Source: Parietaria judaica
Taxonomy: Eukaryota > Streptophyta > Magnoliopsida > Rosales > Urticaceae
Reading direction: 5' to 3'
NCBI GenBank assembly: GCA_954871525.1
Contig: OX940870.1
Location: forward strand, 5,425,501-5,489,500
DNA length: 64,000 bases
How positions within the stretch are numbered: the stretch's first letter is position 1; each line of letters begins with the position of its first letter. The position numbers were made by a program, and so were the translations under genes. Under the pieces are notes generated by a model, which was not told where the DNA came from, did no database searches, and saw only the letters and a list, made by a program, of their open reading frames with translations. Below, in pieces: positions 39,135 through 49,432 of the stretch.

Positions 39135-39590
39135 GGATGCGACGTTGCTCGCGTCCTCGTCGACAATGGAAGCTCGGTCGACGTTATCACCTACGACTGT
39201 CTAACACGGATGGAGATCGAAGATCTGGTCATCGGAGGCCGTCCGCGCAAGGTGTCCGGTTTCAACGGAGACGTAGCTATCTCGCTGGGAACGGTGAATC
39301 TCCCCGTCTACGCCGGAACCGTCCATCGGATGACCGAATTCATGGTGTTGGACGTGCGATCGCACTTCAACGTAATCCTCGGGAGACCATGGATTCATTC
39401 GATGAAGGCCGTCCCGTCCACATACCACCGATGCATCAAATTCCCCGGACGGATAGAAGGAACCATCGACGAAATCCGAGGGAGCAGCGAAGCCTATCGC
39501 ATCTGCTACATGATGCACTTCCGAGCAATGAGCGCGCCCAAGGACGTCGAGAAGGCTGAGTGCAGCGGCATCAAGCCCGCCGCTCAATAG
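39135..39590 (+). CDS. Retrotransposon aspartic protease segment
   Basis: Continues in the gag frame directly after the TGA. The active-site motif VLVDNGSSVDV (DNG codon start 39162) and the flap/C-terminal motif FNVILGRPWIH are present. DNGSS instead of DTGSS is frequent in this lineage, as I recall. The segment ends at a TAG (39588-39590) whose context is CAA-TAG-CAA-TTA. Translation from gag would have to cross the TGA to make this protein, so this copy may not produce protease. Confidence 0.85.
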   Translation, partial: GCDVARVLVDNGSSVDVITYDCLTRMEIEDLVIGGRPRKVSGFNGDVAISLGTVNLPVYAGTVHRMTEFMVLDVRSHFNVILGRPWIHSMKAVPSTYHRCIKFPGRIEGTIDEIRGSSEAYRICYMMHFRAMSAPKDVEKAECSGIKPAAQ

Positions 39591-39599
39591 CAATTAGCC
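39579..39599 (+). promoter_or_regulatory. Candidate stop-codon readthrough signal between protease and RT
   Basis: The TAG is flanked by CAA on both sides and followed by TTA. UAG followed by CARYYA is the well-studied leaky-stop context of tobacco mosaic virus. The reading frame continues without shift into the RT domain, so readthrough would give a gag-pro-pol fusion at a low ratio. Confidence 0.6.
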
Positions 39600-42500
39600 G
39601 CGTCGGCTCCACCTCCGCCATCGACGATCAGGAGGAAGCGACGCAGGAAAAAGGGAAAAGGAGGACCCCCGGGAATCCCCAAGATCCTCAACGCGGAAGA
39701 CGTGGACGACCAAACCACCGATGACAGGCTAGGAGGCCCGCTGCTCGAAGAGGTGGAACAGGTCTGCATCGATGACTCCGATCCAACCCGAACCGTCGGT
39801 GTAGGCGCAGGACTCGAGCCAGAAATCAAAGCCCAACTGGTCGAATTCCTGAAGAAGAACCGAAGAAGTTTCGCATGGTCTCACGAGGACATGCCCGGGA
39901 TCGATCCGACGATGGTCACCCACAGGCTCAACACGGACCCCGAGCACAAGCCCGTCATACAGAAGCGAAGAAAGATGGCCTCTGACCGAAATAAGATCAT
40001 CAACGACGAAGTAGACAAGCTGCTCGCTATGGGGACCATCAGGGAGGTAAAATATCCCCAGTGGTTGGCCAACACCGTCGTGGTAAAAAAGAAGAATGGC
40101 AAATGGAGAGTATGCGTCGACTTCACGGATCTCAACAAAGCGTGCCCGAAGGACAGCTTCCCAATGCCGAACATCGATCGCCTTGTCGAAGCCACTTACG
40201 GGTACGAGCTCCTAAGCTTCATGGATGCCTACTCGGGCTATCACCAGATCCGAATGCATCCAGACGACGAAGAGAAGACAGCCTTCATCAGCGAAAGAGG
40301 AACCTACTGCTACAAGGTCATGCCTTTCGGTCTGAAAAATGCCGGGGCGACCTACCAGAGACTAATGACGAAGATGTTCCACGAACAAATCGGGAAGAGC
40401 ATGGAGGTATACATCGACGACATGGTCGTAAAGTCTCTAAAAGCGGCAATGCACGTGGAGCACCTGGCGGAGTGCTTCGGCGTCCTTAACAAACACCAGA
40501 TGAAGCTGAACCCCACTAAGTGCACCTTCGGCGTCTCATCCGGGAAATTCCTGGGCCAGATGGTCACCCGACGGGGAATCGAAGCCAACCCCGAGCAGGT
40601 CGAAGCCATTCAGAACATGCCTTCGCCAAGAAACAGGCGAGAGGTGCAGAAGCTGACGGGAAGGATCAACGCGCTGAGGCGGTTCATCTCACGACAAGCG
40701 GACCGAACGCTTCTATTCTACGAGCTGTTGAGGAAAAACAAGAAGTTCGAATGGACCGAGAAGTGCGAAGAAGCTTTCCAAGCACTAAATACCTATCTAT
40801 CATCACCTCCAGTCATGACAAAGCCAGAGCCCGGGGAGCCGCTCTATCTGTACATCGCCGTGTCCGACCAGGCGATAAGCCAGGTGTTAGTCCGAGAGGA
40901 GAAGGGAGAGCAAAAGCCAGTCTCGTATATCAGCAGAAAGCTCCTCGACGCCGAAACGAGGTATCCCACCATCGAGAAGCTAGCATTAGCCGTATACGAC
41001 GCGTCGGAGAGACTACGTTTCCATTTCCAAGCCCACACGATCATCGTCATGACAGACAGGCCGATTCGCTCCATCATTCAAAGCCCGAACCAATCCGGCA
41101 GAATCACGAAGTGGAACATAAAGCTAGGGGCGTACGACGTCAAATATCAGTTGCGGACGAGTTTGAAGTCGCAAGCGTTAGCCGATTTCCTCATCGAGCT
41201 ACCCAGGGAACCCGTGGAGCTGAGCGATGAAGCCGGCACTTGGAAACTCTGCGTCGACGGATCAGCGACCTCGATGGGATCAGGAATCGGGATCCGGCTC
41301 ATCTCCCCGATGGGAGAAGTGATCGAGAAGGCCTGCCGCCTTGCCTATCGCTCCACTAACAATGAAGCGGAATATGAGGCACTCATCGTCGGGATGCAAT
41401 CAGCCACGGCCATCGGAGTAAAGAGCTTGAACGCCTTTTCGGACTCTCAGCTAGTCGTCAAGCAAGTCAGTGGAGAATACGAAACGAACGACGAAAGGAT
41501 GGAGGCCTACGCTGGGGTCGTCAGATCTCTCGAGAAGAAGTTCGACTTCTTCACATTGACACAGGTGTCCAGAGGAGACAACAACCACGCGGACGCCCTG
41601 GCGAGCCTGGGGTCGACCACCCAAGTAGGAGAGCTCAGATCGATCACAGTGGAGACACTACAGACGCCTAGCATCAAGAGAAGCGAAGGGCCCGATAAGA
41701 AGAAGCTAAAAGTAAGCGAAGAGGGGCAAACCAGCGAGGAGGACAACGCCCGGGACAGAAAAGACGCCTTGAAGGAGAACAACGAAGAAACTCAGCTCAT
41801 TGAAGAAGAAGAGGGCGAGGACGAAGAACCAGGAATAATAGAAGAGACCGGAAACGAAGATTGGCGGACCCCTATCCGAGCATATTTGGTCGAGGGAAAG
41901 TTGCCCGAAGACCGACAAGAGGCGCGGAAAATAAAGACTAAGAGCTCTCGATACACGATCATAGACCGAAAGCTTTACTTCAAAAGCCTTGTCGGCCCCT
42001 ACCTACGCTGTCTAGGCAAAGAAGAAGCGAACTACGTCATGGAAGAAATCCACAGCGGAGAATGCGGTAACCACTCAGGCGGACGCAACCTACTAAGGAA
42101 AGCCAAGCTACAAGGTTTCTTCTGGGAAACAATGCGAGCGGATTGCACCAACCACGCCAGGAAGTGCGAGAAATGCCAGCGACACGCCCCAGCAATCAAC
42201 TGCCCGGCCGAAGAGCTATCGGTGGTATCGGTGCCCTACCCCTTCATGAAGTGGTCAATGGACATCGTCGGTCCTATGCCAATCGGAGCAAGACAGAAAA
42301 GGTTCATGCTGGTGGTCACAGACTTCTTCACAAAATGGACCTAAGCCGAATCCTACGCCAACATCAAGGACTCCGACGTCGAGAGCTATGTTTGGAAGAA
42401 CGTAATCACTCGCTTCGGACTCCCCAGGGAGATCATCGCAGACAACGGGTCCCAATTCATCTCGAAGAGGTTCAAAGATTTCTGCGCACGATGGAAGATA

Positions 42501-43103
42501 AAGCTGAACACTTCAACGCCAAGATATCCTCAGGGGAACGGGAACGCCGAAGCAATCAACCGAACGATCACCGACAGCCTCAAGAAGCGGCTCGACAAGA
42601 AGAAGGGGCTGTGGGCAGACGAACTCCCTGGAGTGCTTTGGGCTTACCGAACAACGCCACACTCAGCCACCGGAGAAACCCCTTTTGCTCTAGCATTCGG
42701 GGTAGAAGCGGTGATCCCGGCGGAAGTAGGAGTCCCCAGCCTCCGGCGATCCTGGGCACCGAACCACGAGGGGGACAACAACCAGGACCTGCTTCATCAG
42801 CTGGACCACATCGATGAAAGACGGGAGCGAGCCAGAGTTCATATAGCAAATTACCAGAACACCATCGCACGCTTCTACAACAAAAAGGTGCGACCAAGAA
42901 GGTTCCGGGTCGGAGAACTAGTCCTCAGAAGGGTGTTCCAGAACACAGCCGAGCTTAACGCGGGAAAGCTAGGAGAAAGCTGGGAAGGCCCTTATACGGT
43001 GACCCACATCGTCAAGCCAGGGGTGTACGAACTCAAGAACACCGAGGGAATTAAGGTCATAAGAAGGTGGAATGTCAAGCACTTGAAGAAATTCTACCAA
43101 TAA
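39591..43103 (+). CDS. Retrotransposon pol: RT, two RNase H domains, integrase (with one internal TAA)
   Basis: Open in the gag frame from the TAG to the stop at 43101-43103, interrupted by a TAA at 42342. RT motifs include WRVCVDFTDLNKACPKD, MPFGLKNAGATYQRL and the catalytic YIDDM near 40410. The first RNase H (LYIAVSDQAISQVL) lacks the usual early catalytic Asp. The second, archaeal-type RNase H keeps its acidic residues (KLCVDGS, NNEAEYEAL, FSDSQLVV). Integrase has the HHCC finger (HSGECGNHSGG ... CEKCQ) and a D,D-35-E core (WSMDIVG, IIADNGSQF, GNGNAEAINR). The TAA falls inside the integrase core, after the first Asp, and looks like a simple nonsense mutation, so this copy probably needs integrase in trans. 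Confidence 0.9.
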
Positions 43104-43378
43104 AGAACGCCATCGACGCCTTATGATTTCAAGTTTTTAGTTAAGATTTCTTTTCTATTTTTCTTAAGTTTTTCTGTTTCATTTTAAGTTTATTTAACAG
43201 GGGACTCCCGACCCTACTTGTTCGGGATCCGCGCGATTGGCTCCGGCCTTATTCAATACAACATGGAGTACACTTCCCTCGCGAGCCGCACCCATTGGGG
43301 GACTCGAAGGGTTTAACGAGGCTCGTCTCTTAAGACAATATTCTATCGCTGATTCAAACAAACACGTAGCAAAAAAAA
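43104..43378 (+). other. Spacer between integrase and tandem array
   Basis: T-rich stretch followed by a GC-richer segment; no ORF supported. Confidence 0.5.
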
Positions 43379-44036
43379 AATCAGTGCCCAGCACTTCATC
43401 GCGACAGAGCCCGGTGCATACCGACAAGCTCATCGCCAGCAAAAAGAAATCAATGCCAAGCACTTCATCGCGACAGAGCCCGGTGCATACCGACAAGCTC
43501 ATCGCCAGCAAAATCAGTGCCAAGCACTTCATCGCGACAGAGCCCGGTGCATACCGACAAGCTCATCGCCAGCAAAAGAAATCAGTGCCAAGCACTTCAT
43601 CGCGACAGAGCCCGGTGCATACCGACAAGCTCATCGCCAGCAAAAGAAATCAGTGCCAAGCACTTCATCGCGACAGAGCCCGGTGCATACCGACAAGCTC
43701 ATCGCCAGCAAAATCAGTGCCCAGCACTTCATCGCGACAGAGCCCGGTGCATACCGACAAGCTCATCGCCAGCAAAATCAGTGCCCAGCACTTCATCGCG
43801 ACAGAGCCCGGTGCATACCGACAAGCTCATCGCCAGCAAAAAGAAATCAGTGCCAAGCACTTCATCGCGACAGAGCCCGGTGTATACCGACAAGCTCATC
43901 GCCAGCAAAAAGAAATCAGTGCCCAGCATTTCATCGCGACAGAGCCCGGTGCATACCGACAAGCTCATCGCCAGCGAATCAGTGCCAAGCACTTCGTCGC
44001 GACAGAGCCCGGTGCACACCGACAAGCTCATCGCCA
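43379..44036 (+). repeat. Ten-copy tandem repeat (60-bp core, 63-69 bp periods)
   Basis: The core runs from TCAGTGCCAAGCACTTCATC through GCGACAGAGCCCGGTGCATA to CCGACAAGCTCATCGCCAGC. Copies start near 43381, 43450, 43514, 43582, 43650, 43714, 43778, 43847, 43916 and 43979. Spacers fall in two classes: short (AAAA or less, periods 63-64) and long (AAAA(A)GAAA, periods 68-69). Cores are nearly identical, with one or two substitutions each. Arrays in this position, between integrase and the 3' LTR, are a known trait of Tat/Retand/Ogre elements. ORFs across it are repeat artefacts. Confidence 0.95.
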
Positions 44037-44150
44037 AAAAAAAAAAAAGCGGAGTACACATACTCCCATACTTCATAGATAGCGCACAAAAGTCATAGAT
44101 TTTATTGATAAAATCAAATATTACAAATACAATACATTTATACAAGTCTA

Positions 44151-47100
44151 TCAAGATACAGCAGGAGAAGGTGAATCCTCCCGAACTACCCTATCAGCAA
44201 TTTGTTCTATGACGAACTCCCCATTCTCTGAGAGGACGTCCCGAAGAAGATCTTCTACGGCGGCATAATTTACAGGCCTCAGCATCATAAATTCGATCAC
44301 ATAGGCCGAAGAAGGACTAAAGGGAGTCTCGTCGTCCGTGACTCCGGAAAGAGAGGCAGCCGAACGCTTTATCATATCTTGGACAAACTCCTCGAGTATG
44401 GCGGGATGGTCTTCGTCAATCGCAAGGAAAGAAGCTAGCACATCCTCATAGTAAAACAGCGGTTCCGAGGTATAGAAGAATTCGTCGCCCTGAGGAAAGA
44501 AGTTTAGCCAGGAAACAATGACAGGAATGCAAAAGAAACAACAAGTGCAGAAACAACAAGTTAAAGGTAAAAGTAAAGTTTCTTTTCATTAATAAAATCC
44601 GTCGAAGGAATTACAAAGAAAGGACAGTAATATACATAGGAAAGCTATAAGAAAAGGCCTAGGAAACTTCCTCCCCCCCTACCGCTTCGTTGGTAACCGC
44701 TTCAATGGTAGAGTTGACCGCTTCGGTGTCAACCGCTCTGTCGGTAGAAGTGACGACCCCATCGTTGGTCCCGTACTCGTCGAGGCCATCGGAGGCCGAA
44801 GAGGTAGCTCCAACCACGAAGCAAGTCGCCCAATCGATACCAGCAGAAGAAGGAGCACCGGGGGTGAGCGGAGGAGAATCAGGATCAAGTAGAGACCTGT
44901 CATCCAGCTCGCGGGCCTTAGCCTCGCTCTCTTCGGAAATAGTCTTGTACTTCGGGAGACGAGACAGAAGACTCCCGATGGTAGCCGTGGGAGGAACTTT
45001 CTCCAGAAGGCGAGCGTTGGCCCCATACGCGGCGGAGCGGCGATGAAAATTGATAGACTCCTCCAGAGCCTTATACCTCGCCAAGGCGCGCTGCGCTTTG
45101 TCTTGAGCCCTCTCGAAGAGGTGTAGGCGTGCTTCGCGCTCAGATTTCGCCTCCGTCTGCGATACCTCGAGCTCCTTGCCGAGGCGTTTCAGGCACGAGG
45201 CCACTCGCGAGGCAAGTCGGCTCTCCTGCTCGACAGGTACGCCCACCGCTTCGCTGATTTTGGCCAGCCGCCACTTCTTCGCTTCGAGATGCTTCTCGTA
45301 GCTTTCCACTATCATGGAGTGACGTCTATGCTCCCCATCCAACTCGGCCTTCAGGGCCGCAACCTCCGCCTCGGCTTTAGCTTTGCACTCAGCGAGCTCC
45401 TTTTCCTGAGTTTGGCGAAGCGAAGCCTCTTTCGCCAACTTGGCCATCGCGACCTCCAGTTCATTGGAAGTCCGCTCGGCCGCTTCCCGATATTTTTGCT
45501 CCCCAAAGACGGAGACCTCGAGGTGCGATTCGGTGTCAGCAAGCTTAGCCCGGAGATCGTTTAACTCCTGAGCGCTCTCACCCCTGCCGCTATTCTCTTC
45601 GAGAATAATGGTGTTGAAGCGGGCGAGAGCCTGGAAAAGCGTAGAGGCAGCCCGGCCATAACCCCTGATAGCGCTCAGAGACAAGCCATTGTCCCTGGAA
45701 GGCTCGGGCCAGAACAGGTCCCGAAGGACCCGAAGCGAGTATGCTTTCCACTCTTCCGGCGGGGACTCCGAAGTAGGAGCTGCCGGCAATCGCTCCCAAG
45801 GAGGAAGAGAAAAGCCTCCTGGTCCGGAGTTGGGAAGAAACTTCGGCAGTGGAGAAGAAGTCCCGACATCGTCGGACAAAGAGACGTTAGCCCCAGAAGC
45901 GCCAACATCGTCGGTCGACGCCAGAGTGCCCGCCGGCCGAGGCACTACTGGAAGAGCAGAAACGTGGGAAGGAATGACGTCCGCAAGAAGGCCATCCCCT
46001 CCCTCGGGATGGCCCTCGACCAAAGTCTCTTCGGAAGGAAGAGAAGCCCCCTCCGAAGCGCCGGACCGCCCGACGGGCTCCAGGACGAGGAGCGCGTCGG
46101 CAGCATCAAGTGCCCCTTCGGGTAACAAACCCTCCTCGTCAGCCGTAGGAACGGCGACTGAAAGTCCTTCCGCGGCAGGTGCGGGAAGTGCTGAAGAAGA
46201 AACCTCCAAGCAAGGAGGCGCGTCGGCGCGAGCCGGAATCTAAAATCGCGAAGAAAGTATATACAGACACATGCATTAGATACCCGAGATTTGCAGGCAT
46301 TACAAAATACAGAAGAAAAGAAAAGTAGAAGTTACCTCGGAAGCAGAGAGATCCAGCGACGACACCAGATCGATGAAGTCATCATCAAAGCGAAACCGCT
46401 CCCGAGAAGTGGGAGAAGGACGAGGGGTTCCATGAGCCTCATCGACGGTTCTGCCGGCCTCGGTCAGAGGAGTCGAAGCAAGAACGGTCGACGCGGTCGC
46501 CCCGGCAAGAACGGCCCCCTCGCGAGAAGCGACGGTGACAGTCTCCGGAGCCGGAGGAGTCGCGTCGACCTCCTTAGATGACTCGGAAGTCTTGTTCTTC
46601 TTCGGAGGAGGAGCGTCGCGTACCCCTTCGGCGGTCTTCCTCTTCAAGACGACTTTCCCGCGAAGAGGTGCCCGCGAAGAAGTCTGAGTCTCGGGTTCGC
46701 GACGGCTCTCCGAAGGGCGAGATGAATCCCGAGGCGAGTCGCCCCCGAGGAAGTCGATACCCCTGAAGAGCGAGAAGCACCAGCGTCGTGCTTATGTTTT
46801 GTTCGCCGCTCCGAACTGAGTTTCAGAGGAAGAGTTTTATCGCTTGAAACGAACCGGTCAGCACCAGTCCGAGGGCCGATGCCCAAGAAGCCAGCTTTCG
46901 ATAGATCCCGACGAGAATCGGAGGATCCACCTCCTTGTCTTGGATCTTGGCCTTGTCCTGGATCTCGGCCTTGTCCTGGATCTTGGCCTTGACATTGCCG
47001 CGGCTCCGATGATCCACGAACGGACTTTTGAGTTCTCTTCTTCGGCTTAGGAGATTGCCGAACAGCAGGGGACGGGGGATTCACATCTTTGACCTCCTCG

Positions 47101-47795
47101 AGGCGGAACCCCACCGGCCACAAAGTTGCCGGTGGCTTCCCCACGATGTGGCAAAGTTGATAGAGTCCCGACTCCTGAACGCGGGTCGCGAAGAAGTCCG
47201 TCGTCCAATTCCGACGAGGATTTTCCAGTAAAGCCCGAACGACCCCAGCGAAGCGCTCGTCGTCCTCCTTATTGGCGACGGGTCTGAACCTCGGCACTTC
47301 TTTCTCGTCGACCCACTTGGTGGGAAGAGCCTCCCAATGCGGCCCGAGGGTGTGACGGTCGAGATGCGCGAAGAAATACCTATTCTCCCACCCGGATTCG
47401 TTGCTCGGCATGTGGGTGATGACATGGTCACGCGTAGCGGAGGAGAGAAAGAACCGGCCCAGATTCTTCGAGTTCTTCGACCATTTAAAAAGCCGCATCA
47501 AATCCTCCAAGGTCAGGGCCACTTTCTGCTCGAGGGCGATGGCCATGGTGCAAATAAGAAGGCGAAGCGAGTTAGGGCTGACCTGACTGATCGGCATTTT
47601 GTACGCGTGAAGGAAGCACACGATGAGATGAGGCAATGGAAGGTGCAGTTCCACCGACCGGAAGAAGTGCTCGTACAGAGTGATGTACCCTTCCGGGGGC
47701 TCGTCGCCCAGCTCGCCGGACTGAGGGAGACGCAGGTAGCAAGGATTGGAATCCACGTAGTATTTCCTCAGATCCTCCAGATGCCTCTCAGTCAT
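44151..47795 (-). CDS. Antisense ORF gene of the retrotransposon (PF04195-like, intron-containing, one frameshift)
   Basis: Read on the minus strand, an ATG at 47795 (MTERHLEDLRKYYVDSN) opens a domain like Pfam PF04195, 'putative gypsy type transposon' (HLPLPHLIVCFLHAYKMPIS, LTLEDLMRLFKWSKN). A Gln/Gly/Asp/Pro minirepeat and a basic region follow. At a five-G run (about 46742-46746) the frame is lost; coding character continues in another frame to a GAG|GTAACT donor at 46336. After a ~95-bp intron, exon 46240 on has ATT|CCG-type start, a long coiled coil (KLADTESHLEVSVFGEQKYR) and a stop at 44659. A last exon (44490-44151) has a CAG|GGCGAC acceptor and could join through a GCG|GTAGGG donor near 44683. 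The function is unknown. Antisense ORFs here are reported for Tat elements. Confidence 0.7.
46240..46335 (-). other. Intron in the antisense ORF gene
   Basis: GTAACTTC donor and TTCGCGATTTTAG acceptor on the minus strand, both flanked by coding frames. Because it is antisense to the genomic RNA, it would survive retrotransposition. Confidence 0.65.
46925..46992 (-). repeat. 18-bp coding minirepeat in the antisense ORF
   Basis: Near-perfect repeats of CTTGGCCTTGTCCTGGAT on the plus strand, encoding (G-Q-G-Q/R-D-P)n on the minus strand. Confidence 0.8.
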
Positions 47796-48259
47796 TATAG
47801 ACTTCGGCGATCGAGTCTTGAAAATCTTTCCCGGATTCGAATCTTCTTGATCAGAAAAGAAGAGGGTGAACGGGAAGGGAGTTTGAAGATTTCTTGAGAA
47901 GAGGAGAGTCGGGAAAGAAAATTGCAGAGAAAATTCTAGAGAGAAAGTTGGAAACAAAGTGTTTGAGTTCGAAGGCGAGGTTTGAATTTATAGAGGAAAC
48001 CTGGCGAATTTGAAGAGGCACATTTAGATCCAATGGCCCAGGCTCGAAGCGGGAAAATTCATCCAACGGTAGAGATCAAAAGAGTCGTTACGAAGCCCGA
48101 AGGCACTCGAGTGCGAGAAAACCCCGCATTTAATGCGAAATGATTGACAACGACTTCCGAGATCTGACAGCCTGGAGAGTCGCGCCCAATCAGCGCTACG
48201 TGGGAACTCGAGGCCATCAGTAAAGCATGCAAGAAGTGGAAGAGTCCCCGAAGGGCACG

Positions 48260-48444
48260 ACCCTCATCGAGAGCTAACCTCTTCGAGGACATAATCTCTT
48301 CGAAGACATAACCTCATCGAGAGCTAACCTCTTCGAGGACATAACCTCTTCGAAGACATAACCTCTTCGAGGGCATAACCTCTTCGAGGATAAAACCTCG
48401 TCGAGGACAAAACCTCATCGGATAAAACCTTATCGGAGATAAAT
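48260..48444. repeat. 17-bp minirepeat block upstream of the 3' LTR
   Basis: About ten degenerate copies of ACCTCTTCGAGGACATA, with AGACATA, GCTA and AAAACC variants, end about 35 bp before the purine tract. Confidence 0.85.
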
Positions 48445-48476
48445 CTTGCTTTTATTTTATCAACTGTTTCACACTC

Positions 48477-48490
48477 GATAAAATAGGGGA
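48477..48490 (+). other. Probable polypurine tract
   Basis: GATAAAATAGGGGA lies five bases before the 3' LTR, the expected site for plus-strand priming. Confidence 0.6.
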
Positions 48491-48495
48491 CTAAC

Positions 48496-49195
48496 TGTTA
48501 AGGTCAGATTTTGTCAAATCTTTCCCTAACACTACCCTTTGTCGTTTGTGAAATATACGACATAAAACAAGAGGAGGATCACTTGAAGAGCACAAGCCCA
48601 TCAAGGATTAGAAGAAGTAAGGCCCAGCAAAAGAAGCCCAAAAGAAGTCCTCACCTTAGAGAACCGGCCCAAGACCTCGTCGCGAAGAGGGAAGTTCATC
48701 AAAGAAAACCTCTTCGGGAAAGCCTAATCGCGCAAAAAGAGGAACTCATTCGAGATCGCGAGAAAGGAGGGAAGATTGGGTTATTCGGTTAAAGATTTCG
48801 TGGGATATCCAACGCAAAATAAGGAGGTTAACCACGATCATAGCGAAACAGAAGGGAACCCTAGCAAGATTTGAGGAATATTCTAGAAGACTTGCAAGCC
48901 TATATATACGAATGTAAACTTAGCATAAATATTCATTCAGTATCTAGTATTCAGTATTCATTATTATCGTGAGTTTGAGAGAATAAATCCTTGAGTCCTC
49001 GAGTTTGCTTATTCATAGTATTCTCGACTTCCCAAAGGTTAGAGTGTGTAATCTTCGATTGTCCAAGCTATCAAACGGAAGAAACCGGGTCCTCTCGGAA
49101 TCATAATAAATCAGAGATATTCGTATTATCCATAATTATTTATTATTATTTCGATTATCTTTGTGACTGCACGGTGAGTAAAATCGCCCTCTACA
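48496..49195 (+). repeat. 3' LTR
   Basis: 700 bp, same length as the 5' LTR and different at six positions, with no indels. Confidence 0.96.
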
Positions 49196-49397
49196 ATACT
49201 TATTATTGGGATCATAATTTATAAACCATAGAAAATGTTGGATTTGTGTCCTTTCATTTGGTACATACTTTCCTTTGCCCGAAGGAAGGGCTTGATATCT
49301 TCTTCTTTTTTAATTATTTGTTCACTTATTTTTATTACCATAAAGACTATGACAATTTCTATACTATATAAGTACAATGATTCACTTACTTAAATAA

Positions 49398-49432
<35 letters not shown>

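Larger units (their letters stand above)
36382..49195 (+). mobile_element. Tat-lineage Ty3/gypsy LTR retrotransposon, structurally complete
   Basis: Two 700-bp LTRs (TGTTAAGG...CTCTACA) are flanked by the 5-bp duplication ATACT (36377-36381 and 49196-49200). In order it has a PBS, gag, protease, RT, degenerate RNase H, archaeal-type RNase H, integrase, a tandem-repeat array, antisense ORFs, a minirepeat and a purine tract. Dual RNase H, the 3' tandem repeat and antisense ORF place it in the Tat/Retand/Ogre branch. The LTRs differ at six of 700 positions (0.9%). At an assumed 1.3e-8 substitutions per site per year this suggests roughly 0.3 million years. The sense polyprotein lies in one frame with three stops (TGA 39132, TAG 39588, TAA 42342). 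Confidence 0.96.

Noticed and set aside
42342..42344. TAA inside integrase as a recoding site
   Set aside because: Falls in the middle of the catalytic core, where a product boundary makes no sense.
43379..44036. CRISPR-like repeat-spacer pattern
   Set aside because: Spacers are only A-rich remnants of 3-9 bases; plant nuclear context and position fit a retrotransposon array.
43237..44098. Several overlapping ORFs of repeated TSSRQSPVHTDKL-like peptides
   Set aside because: They result from a tandem repeat being open in several frames; different unit lengths shift the frame, so no stable repeat protein is encoded.
47796..47957. N-terminal extension of the antisense retrotransposon ORF
   Set aside because: Begins at TTG and is phenylalanine-rich leader-like sequence; the ATG at 47795 fits better.
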